From the NCBI GenBank assembly GCA_022448425.1, contig JAKVCY010000112.1, positions 1-63,048 of the forward strand: DNA of 63,048 nt. The letters are read 5' to 3'. Numbering within the stretch: position 1 is the first letter of the stretch; the number at the start of each line of letters is the position of its first letter. Shown here in pieces: positions 57,712 through 63,048 of the stretch. Under the pieces are notes generated by a model that was not told the origin of the DNA, did no database searches, and worked only from the letters and a program-made list of their open reading frames with translations. The DNA comes from Thalassotalea sp. GTDB taxonomy: Bacteria > Pseudomonadota > Gammaproteobacteria > Enterobacterales > Alteromonadaceae. The position numbers and the translations under genes are program-made.

Positions 57712-58869
57712 GTGAATTTTGATCTAACAGAAGATCAGCAAATGTTTGCTGAAACAGCATTACAATTCGCGCAGGCGGAGTTAGCACCTAACGCAGCGCA
57801 GTGGGATGCCGAACATATTTTTCCAAAAGACGTTATCGCAAAAGCGGGGGAACTCGGATTCTGCGGCCTTTATTCACCTGAAGAAGCTGGCGGCTTAGGT
57901 CTTTCTCGTCTTGATTCTTCAATTATCTTTGAACAGCTGTCTATGGGTTGTACAGCGACAACAGCCATGATGACTATTCATAATATGGCGACTTGGATGA
58001 TTGCGACTTGGGGCAGTGAGCAAGCTAAAGCTGATTGGTGTCCAACCTTAGTAAGCGGCGAACAACTCGCGTCCTATTGTTTAACCGAGCCAGGCGCAGG
58101 TTCAGATGCAGCATCGCTTCGCACGTCGGCAAAAAAAAACGGTGAGCATTACATCGTCAATGGTGCCAAGATGTTTATCTCTGGCGCAGGTGAAACCGAT
58201 GTTTTAGTGGTTATGGTGCGCACAGGCGGCGAAGGTGCTAGTGGCATATCGGCGTTGACAATACCAGCTAACAGTGAAGGCATTATTTACGGCAAGTCTG
58301 AAGAAAAGTTAGGTTGGAATGCACAGCCAACCAAACTGATTACCTTTGATAATGTCAAAGTACCCGTTGATAACCTATTAGGCGAAGAAGGCGAGGGCTT
58401 TAAAATAGCCATGAAAGGGTTAGATGGCGGTCGCATTAATATCGCCACTTGTTCTGTTGGTACCGCCCAACAAGCCTTGAATACTGCTAGAGCATACATG
58501 CTTGAGAGAGAGCAGTTCGGTCGACCAATCGCTGGCTTTCAAGGGCTTCAATTTAAGTTAGCTGATATGGCGACAGAGCTTGTTGCGGCAAGACAAATGG
58601 TACGATTAGCAGCATATAAACTTGATAGTAACGATCCCGAAAAAACTGCCTACTGCGCTATGGCTAAGCAATTTGCCACTGATATCGGTTTTAAAGTATG
58701 TGACGCAGCACTTCAAATTCATGGTGGGTATGGCTATATCAAAGAGTATCCGCTTGAGCGTCACTTCCGCGATGTGCGAGTTCATCAAATTCTTGAAGGC
58801 ACAAATGAAATTATGCGCGTCATTATTGCTAAACGTTTATTGGCTGACGGCGCAGGACAATTATTATAA
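57712..58869 (+). CDS. Acyl-CoA dehydrogenase, probable isobutyryl-CoA dehydrogenase
   Basis: The 385-residue FAD enzyme starts at GTG, with GGGGGA upstream. Family motifs are SYCLTEPGAGSDAASLRTSAKKNGEHYIVNGAKMFISGAGE near residues 122-161, and GYGYIKEYPLERHFRDVRVHQILEGTNEI at the C-terminus, with the catalytic Glu in EGTNEI. Substrate is inferred from the operon: HIBYL-CoA hydrolase and 3-hydroxyisobutyrate dehydrogenase follow, so isobutyryl-CoA or 2-methylbutyryl-CoA is likely. It is the first gene of the valine/isoleucine operon. Confidence 0.9.
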   Translation: MNFDLTEDQQMFAETALQFAQAELAPNAAQWDAEHIFPKDVIAKAGELGFCGLYSPEEAGGLGLSRLDSSIIFEQLSMGCTATTAMMTIHNMATWMIATWGSEQAKADWCPTLVSGEQLASYCLTEPGAGSDAASLRTSAKKNGEHYIVNGAKMFISGAGETDVLVVMVRTGGEGASGISALTIPANSEGIIYGKSEEKLGWNAQPTKLITFDNVKVPVDNLLGEEGEGFKIAMKGLDGGRINIATCSVGTAQQALNTARAYMLEREQFGRPIAGFQGLQFKLADMATELVAARQMVRLAAYKLDSNDPEKTAYCAMAKQFATDIGFKVCDAALQIHGGYGYIKEYPLERHFRDVRVHQILEGTNEIMRVIIAKRLLADGAGQLL

Positions 58870-58878
58870 GGAGGCAAT

Positions 58879-60003
58879 ATGTCTGATGTTGTGTTGTTTG
58901 AGCAACTCGATTGCCAAAATGGCAAGCAGATCGGTGTTGCTACATTAAACGCAGAGCGCTCATTAAACGCGTTAAGCGGAGATATGGTTGATGCGCTTTA
59001 CCCACAATTATTAGCGTGGAAGAGTGATGAGAATATTGCTGCTGTATTGTTGCAAGGTGCGGGTGAAAAAGCATTCTGTGCGGGCGGCGATATCGTTAAG
59101 CTGTATAACGAAATGAAATCAAACCCAGGTGGTTATGCACCTGGCGTTGAAGCTTATTTCACGAAAGAATATCAGCTAGATTACTTGATCCATACGTTCA
59201 ATAAGCCAATTATCGTTTGGGGCAATGGGATCGTTATGGGCGGTGGCTTAGGTATGATGGTTGGTGCTAGTCATCGAGTGGTTACAGAGTCAAGTCGAAT
59301 TGCTATGCCAGAGATTAGTATTGGCTTGTACCCCGATGTTGGTGGCACTTTTTTTCTGAACAAAATGCCGGAAAACTGTGGCTTGTTCCTTGGTCTGACA
59401 GGGGCATCAATAAATGCCAGCGATGCTAAATATACAGGTCTTGCAGACTACTTCTTACTTGCTGAACAAAAACAAGGCTTTATAGAAGCATTGCAAGCAG
59501 TAAACTGGGGAAGCACAAACGCGCTTAATCATGAGAAGCTAAATGATGTCATGATAAACCTCGAATTGTCGTCCAACCCTCATTTACCTAAGTCTTATGT
59601 TCGCACTCACCAAGAGCTTATCAATAGAGTCACTACTGGTGAGGACCTAAATGCGATAGTTGACGCCATCGTTAATCAGGAAATTGAGGATAAATGGTTC
59701 AACAAAGCTCAACGTTCGCTTGCCAAAGGCAGTGCGTTAAGTGCACAGCTCGTTTATCGCCAGTTAAATGAAGGTAAGTCGCTATCTTTAGCTGATTGTT
59801 TCAGATTGGAGTTGGGTCTCTCTGTAAAGTGTGGACAGTTTGGCGAGTTTTACGAAGGCGTCAGAGCGTTGTTAATTGATAAAGATAATAATCCCGCATG
59901 GCGCTTCAATAGCATTGCTAATGTCGACTTAGACGTAGTTGATTGGTTTTTTGAAAGTAAGTGGTTAGAACAAAGCCACCCATTATCGCAATTAGGTAAA
60001 TAG
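58879..60003 (+). CDS. Probable 3-hydroxyisobutyryl-CoA hydrolase
   Basis: The 374-residue crotonase-family protein is longer than hydratases, as expected for HIBYL-CoA hydrolase (HIBCH). VLLQGAGEKAFCAGGDIVKLYNEMKS forms the oxyanion hole. GNGIVMGGGLGMMVGASHRVVTESSRIAMPEISIGLYPDVGGTFFLN holds the catalytic Glu and Asp. It would release 3-hydroxyisobutyrate from its CoA ester in valine breakdown. AAGGAGG lies just before the ATG; the gaps to both neighbours are 9 and 12 bases. Confidence 0.9.
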   Translation: MSDVVLFEQLDCQNGKQIGVATLNAERSLNALSGDMVDALYPQLLAWKSDENIAAVLLQGAGEKAFCAGGDIVKLYNEMKSNPGGYAPGVEAYFTKEYQLDYLIHTFNKPIIVWGNGIVMGGGLGMMVGASHRVVTESSRIAMPEISIGLYPDVGGTFFLNKMPENCGLFLGLTGASINASDAKYTGLADYFLLAEQKQGFIEALQAVNWGSTNALNHEKLNDVMINLELSSNPHLPKSYVRTHQELINRVTTGEDLNAIVDAIVNQEIEDKWFNKAQRSLAKGSALSAQLVYRQLNEGKSLSLADCFRLELGLSVKCGQFGEFYEGVRALLIDKDNNPAWRFNSIANVDLDVVDWFFESKWLEQSHPLSQLGK

Positions 60004-60015
60004 TAGGAGCTAGTA

Positions 60016-60903
60016 ATGAAAGTAGCATTTATTGGATTAGGGAATATGGGCGGCCCAATGGCAATAAATCTAGTGAAAGCTGGGTTTAATACAAGCGTTT
60101 TTGACTTATCTGCGCAAGCTGTCGTTGATGTAGTCGAACATGGTGCTTCAACAGGTAACTCCGCCAAAGAGATTGTTTCGGATGCTGATGTTATTGTCTC
60201 TATGTTGCCTGCTGGAAAGCATGTTGAAGGGTTGTTCATTGGTGATGACGGTTTAATCTCTCATATAAAAACAGGCGCGCTTGTTATTGATTCTTCCACA
60301 ATCGACGTAGCTACAGTGAGAAAGGTAGCTACTGCACTTGAAGCACACGGTATCGCTTTTATTGATGCACCTGTTTCAGGCGGTGTAGGTGGTGCTACCG
60401 CAGGCACATTGAGCTTCATGGTAGGTGGTAGTGCAGAAAGTTTTGAACGTGCTAAACCACTTCTTGATGTTATGGGTAAGAACTTATTCCATGCTGGTGG
60501 CCATGGTGCAGGGCAGGTAGCCAAAGTATGCAACAATATGCTGTTATCGGTTTTAATGGTGGGGACCTCAGAAGCATTGCAGCTAGGTATCGCCAATGGA
60601 CTAGACCCTAAAGTTTTGTCCGAAATTATGAGCAAGTCATCTGGCAGCAACTGGACGCTTGATGTATACAACCCGTGCCCTAATGTGATGGAAGATGTTC
60701 CTTCTTCTAATGACTATCAAGGTGGTTTCATGGTCGATTTGATGGCTAAAGACCTTGGTTTAGCAATGGACACAGCTATCGCAAGTCAATCATCAGCTCC
60801 TATGGGAGCGCTTGCGAGAAACTTATATGCGATGCATGCTGCTAGCGGTCAAGGCGGCAAAGATTTTTCGAGTATTTTCAATTTATTCAACAAACAAGAT
60901 TAA
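60016..60903 (+). CDS. mmsB: 3-hydroxyisobutyrate dehydrogenase
   Basis: The 295-residue NAD enzyme oxidises 3-hydroxyisobutyrate to methylmalonate semialdehyde. The Rossmann motif FIGLGNMGGPMAINLVKAGF is at residues 5-24. The substrate loop DAPVSGGVGGATAGTLSFMVGG is near 119-140, and the catalytic Lys is in QVAKVCNNMLL near 173. The C-terminal FMVDLMAKDLGLA completes the pattern. TAGGAG precedes the ATG. The next enzyme of the pathway, MmsA, is not encoded in this operon. Confidence 0.95.
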   Translation: MKVAFIGLGNMGGPMAINLVKAGFNTSVFDLSAQAVVDVVEHGASTGNSAKEIVSDADVIVSMLPAGKHVEGLFIGDDGLISHIKTGALVIDSSTIDVATVRKVATALEAHGIAFIDAPVSGGVGGATAGTLSFMVGGSAESFERAKPLLDVMGKNLFHAGGHGAGQVAKVCNNMLLSVLMVGTSEALQLGIANGLDPKVLSEIMSKSSGSNWTLDVYNPCPNVMEDVPSSNDYQGGFMVDLMAKDLGLAMDTAIASQSSAPMGALARNLYAMHAASGQGGKDFSSIFNLFNKQD

Positions 60904-60989
60904 TATTTAAGTAGTTAACCATTTTTAGGGTTTAGCACTCGCAAGGCTAAATGCTAAAGGTGTCACTGCTATATAAGACAGAGAAGACT

Positions 60990-61751
60990 ATGAATTTACA
61001 AGACAAAGTTGTCGTCATTACAGGTGGCGGACAAGGCTTAGGTCGAGCTATGGCTCAGGAACTTGCAAAGCAAGGCGCCAATATTGCACTGATAGATTTA
61101 AATGAAGCACAATTACGAGAAACAGTCGCTTTAGTTGAACAAGAAGGTACTAAAGCCAAATACTATATCGCTAATGCAACGGTTGAAGCAGAAATTGAAC
61201 AAACATTTGAAGCAATTAATAGTGACTTCAATGGTTTTGATATTCTCGTCAATAACGCTGGCATTTTACGCGATGGTATGTTGCTCAAAGCAAAAGGCGG
61301 TGAGATCGTTAAGAAGATGTCACTTGAGCAATTTCAATCAGTAATTGATGTTAATTTGACTGGTGTCTTCTTATGTGGACGTGAGGCTGCCGCCCACATG
61401 GTTAAGAATGAACGTAAAGGCGTCATCATTAACATGTCGTCTATTGCAAGAAATGGCAACATGGGGCAAACCAATTATTCAGCGTCAAAAGCTGGCGTAG
61501 TAGCAATGACTGTTTGCTGGGCACGTGAGCTTGGACGTTTCGGTATTAGAGTAGGCGCTATTGCACCTGGTGTAATTCGTACGGCAATGACTGATGCAAT
61601 GAAACCTGAAATGCGTGAGCGTTTAGAGAAAATGAAACCTGTTGGACGATTAGGTGAAGCTGAGGAAATCGCTCATACGGTTAAGTACATAGTCGAGAAT
61701 GACTTCTTCACTGGAAGAGTTGTTGAAATAGATGGTGGTTTAAGCATGTAA
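60990..61751 (+). CDS. Short-chain dehydrogenase/reductase of the branched-chain operon
   Basis: I start at the ATG at 60990 (253 residues), with AGAGAAG upstream; the 13 earlier residues of the open frame lie outside the Rossmann fold. VVITGGGQGLGRAMAQEL binds the cofactor, NNAGILRDGML follows, and the active site is NMSSIARNGNMGQTNYSASKAG, with Ser, Tyr and Lys. It resembles FabG-like SDRs. In this context it may act as a 3-hydroxy-2-methylbutyryl-CoA or 3-hydroxyacyl-CoA dehydrogenase for isoleucine, but that is inference. It follows mmsB after 86 bases and ends the operon. Confidence 0.87.
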   Translation: MNLQDKVVVITGGGQGLGRAMAQELAKQGANIALIDLNEAQLRETVALVEQEGTKAKYYIANATVEAEIEQTFEAINSDFNGFDILVNNAGILRDGMLLKAKGGEIVKKMSLEQFQSVIDVNLTGVFLCGREAAAHMVKNERKGVIINMSSIARNGNMGQTNYSASKAGVVAMTVCWARELGRFGIRVGAIAPGVIRTAMTDAMKPEMRERLEKMKPVGRLGEAEEIAHTVKYIVENDFFTGRVVEIDGGLSM

Positions 61752-61798
61752 TGCTTGAACAAATCTATTAACTTTACACATATTAGTTAAACAATTTT

Positions 61799-61832
61799 AA
61801 AAGGCGAGTGTTAAGCTCGCCTTTGTTTTATC
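61799..61832 (+). terminator. Terminator of the valine/isoleucine operon
   Basis: AAAGGCGAG and CTCGCCTTT pair around the loop TGTTAAG-type centre, followed by GTTTTA. It is 48 bases past the SDR stop codon. Confidence 0.9.
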
Positions 61833-61885
61833 TATAGTATGAATGATGTGTTCCTACAATATAGAAAGGTTGTTTGAGGAATAAG

Positions 61886-62422
61886 ATGAAAAGAGCGTTA
61901 TTTTTAGACCGTGATGGTATTGTCAATGTCGACTTTGGTTATGTTCACCAAGTAAAAGATTTTGAATTTATCGATGGTATTTTTGATGTTTGTCGATATG
62001 CCCAAGATATGGGATATGAGATTTATGTCATCACCAATCAAGCTGGTATTGCGCGCGGCTATTACACAATAGAAGATTTTCTAGCGCTAACCGACTGGAT
62101 GAAACAAGAATTCCTCAAGCAAGAAGTCTTGATTAACGATGTTTATTACTGTCCTCATCACCCTGAAAAGGGCGATACCGAATACGTTATTACCTGTAAA
62201 TGTAGAAAACCTGAACCAGGTATGATTTTAAAGGCTGCCAAGGAACATGGTATTAATTTGGATCACAGTGCATTTATAGGCGATAAAGTTTCAGACATGA
62301 AAGCAGCCGAGGCAGCAGGGATCCACAACAAGATACTTGTTGCTAGCCAATATCAAGATGATGGAAACACACATGCGCACCGCATTAATTGCGTAAAAGA
62401 AGCGATTGCCTTTCTTTCTTAA
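61886..62422 (+). CDS. gmhB: D-glycero-beta-D-manno-heptose 1,7-bisphosphate 7-phosphatase
   Basis: The ATG at 61886 (178 residues) is preferred over an in-frame TTG because GAGGAATAAG precedes it and MKRALFLDRDG is the family start. The HAD motifs are LFLDRDGIVN, the Thr in VITNQAGIARG, the Lys in CRKPEPGM and FIGDKVSDMKAA. The zinc-binding segment YYCPHHPEKGDTEYVITCKC is typical of GmhB. It makes heptose 1-phosphate for the lipopolysaccharide core. It lies directly upstream of an rRNA operon, as gmhB does next to rrnH in E. coli. Confidence 0.94.
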   Translation: MKRALFLDRDGIVNVDFGYVHQVKDFEFIDGIFDVCRYAQDMGYEIYVITNQAGIARGYYTIEDFLALTDWMKQEFLKQEVLINDVYYCPHHPEKGDTEYVITCKCRKPEPGMILKAAKEHGINLDHSAFIGDKVSDMKAAEAAGIHNKILVASQYQDDGNTHAHRINCVKEAIAFLS

Positions 62423-62484
62423 TAGATAATTGTGCAAAAACTGAACGTTTGAACTACAATCTATGATTATTTGTAATTTAGGTG

Positions 62485-62512
62485 TTGACGTCGCAGTTAA
62501 AATCCCTAAAAT
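62485..62512 (+). promoter_or_regulatory. rRNA operon promoter P1
   Basis: TTGACG (62485-62490), a 16-base spacer and TAAAAT (62507-62512) are followed by the G/C-rich discriminator GCGCATCC. This is the first of two tandem promoters before 16S rRNA. Confidence 0.8.
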
Positions 62513-62645
62513 GCGCATCCACTTCTCAGGGAGACCTAAGAAGTCTGTTTTGAACAGTTTAGTGGCTTCATATAGCGGTTAAACGGGTCAGATAACTTAG
62601 AAAAACATTTTACTTATTTTTAATAAAAAGTTTTTCAAAAAGTTG

Positions 62646-62673
62646 TTGACATCAAAACAGGGGTGAGTAGAAT
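62646..62673 (+). promoter_or_regulatory. rRNA operon promoter P2 with UP-like element
   Basis: TTGACA (62646-62651), a 16-base spacer and TAGAAT (62668-62673) are followed by ACGCATCCGC. The region 62600-62645 is A/T-rich with T and A tracts, like an UP element. Its discriminator shares CGCATCC with P1. Confidence 0.85.
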
Positions 62674-62720
62674 ACGCATCCGCTCTCAACGACAACCCAA
62701 CGGGTTAACGCAGAGAGACA

Positions 62721-62799
62721 TTTCGAAACACGAATGCGATGTTTCGAAAAAGGCGGCAAGAGTCGTCGAAAGAAACGTTAATCCATGAACGCTTTCGAC
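62721..62799 (+). other. Two strong stem-loops in the rRNA leader
   Basis: Stem 1 (62721-62749) pairs TTTCGAAACA with TGTTTCGAAA around a 9-base loop. Stem 2 (62765-62799) pairs GTCGAAAG with CTTTCGAC and, inside, CGTT with AACG. They lie between promoter P2 and boxA and probably shape the rRNA precursor leader. Confidence 0.65.
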
Positions 62800-62819
62800 A
62801 GTAGAACATCCTTGTTCGT

Positions 62820-62831
62820 CGTTCTTTAACA
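62820..62831 (+). promoter_or_regulatory. boxA antitermination element
   Basis: CGTTCTTTAACA closely matches the rRNA leader boxA core TGCTCTTTAACA, which recruits Nus factors to prevent early termination. The following sequence, ending GTGTGAGCATTCAC, also resembles the E. coli rrn leader. Confidence 0.85.
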
Positions 62832-63000
62832 ATTAGTTATCATGCAATTTGTGTGAGCATTCACATGATGTTGATTTTACAAATATAGCTAAGCTTGTCT
62901 TAGCAAAAATTAACTCATATGAACTCATGCAAAAACTACTTTTTTAAGTTTTATTTGTACAGAATTCATTGAGCAGTCACTTCGGTGACACAAACGATTT

Positions 63001-63048
63001 TAATTGAAGAGTTTGATCATGGCTCAGATTGAACGCTGGCGGCAGGCT
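63001..63048 (+). rRNA. rrs: 16S ribosomal RNA, 5' end (partial)
   Basis: AATTGAAGAGTTTGATCATGG and the following CTCAGATTGAACGCTGGCGG are the near-universal 5' end of bacterial 16S rRNA. Only the first 48 bases lie inside the window; the mature 5' end is placed by comparison with E. coli and may differ by a base. Confidence 0.97.

Noticed and set aside
62423-63000. tRNA or small protein gene upstream of 16S rRNA
   Set aside because: The region is explained by two promoters, leader stems and boxA; no cloverleaf or coding frame is seen.
1-63048. Defence island, prophage, insertion sequence or CRISPR array
   Set aside because: No transposase, integrase, Cas, restriction or phage structural protein, and no direct-repeat spacer array, was found on either strand.

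Overview
This 63 kb window looks like a chromosomal segment of a marine gammaproteobacterium of the Alteromonadales, probably Colwelliaceae (Thalassotalea- or Colwellia-like). The inference rests on AT-leaning codon use, DUF3718 and CsiV proteins, a LiuR-controlled leucine pathway, an M9 collagenase and a GEMM-I c-di-GMP riboswitch. No phage, insertion sequence, CRISPR array or tRNA gene was recognised. The window ends 48 bases into a 16S rRNA gene.

Layout. (1) 253-9303: mfd-csiV-DUF1244 on the minus strand with a terminator, an acidic lipoprotein and a DUF4124 protein on the plus strand, and a glutathione S-transferase. (2) 9271-17552: a complete tryptophan operon on the minus strand, trpL-DAHP synthase-trpE-trpG-trpD-trpCF-trpB-trpA. 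Its classical attenuator can be read directly: a 17-codon leader peptide with three consecutive Trp codons, an antiterminator pairing and an intrinsic terminator. A type I-beta DAHP synthase is the first structural gene, so entry into the shikimate pathway should be tied to tryptophan supply. (3) 17743-25903: housekeeping genes rnm, yciO, scpA, scpB, rluB, rnd, ycgL, a lytic transglycosylase, a ycgN homologue and a gamma-carbonic anhydrase. (4) 26059-29021: pntAB.

(5) 29391-39753: the most distinctive part, which I interpret as a collagen-peptide and hydroxyproline utilisation locus. It holds a POT/PTR2 peptide transporter, an ornithine-cyclodeaminase-family reductase, an Xaa-Pro aminopeptidase, a proline-racemase-fold enzyme with the Cys/Thr pair of trans-3-hydroxy-L-proline dehydratase, a secreted M9 collagenase and an alanine/glycine:cation symporter. 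An identical 13-nt sequence containing the palindrome TGTATACA lies upstream of the transporter and again between the divergent dehydratase and collagenase, suggesting one regulon. The proposed flow is collagen to peptides, to imino acids and glycine, with trans-3-hydroxyproline converted to pyrroline-2-carboxylate and then proline.

(6) 39858-46859: a RhlE-type helicase, a Zn-ribbon protein of unknown function, a diguanylate cyclase, a CPA2 antiporter with RCK domain, a patatin-like lipase and a secreted DUF3718 protein whose mRNA leader is a clear c-di-GMP-I riboswitch. (7) 47131-61751: branched-chain amino acid catabolism. LiuR, isovaleryl-CoA dehydrogenase, methylcrotonyl-CoA carboxylase, methylglutaconyl-CoA hydratase, HMG-CoA lyase and a 3-oxoacid CoA-transferase form one minus-strand operon. 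A thiolase and a valine/isoleucine operon (acyl-CoA dehydrogenase, HIBYL-CoA hydrolase, mmsB, SDR) lie on the plus strand. LiuR-like boxes sit in the divergent intergenic region. (8) 61886-63048: gmhB, then tandem rRNA promoters, a boxA-bearing leader and the start of 16S rRNA.
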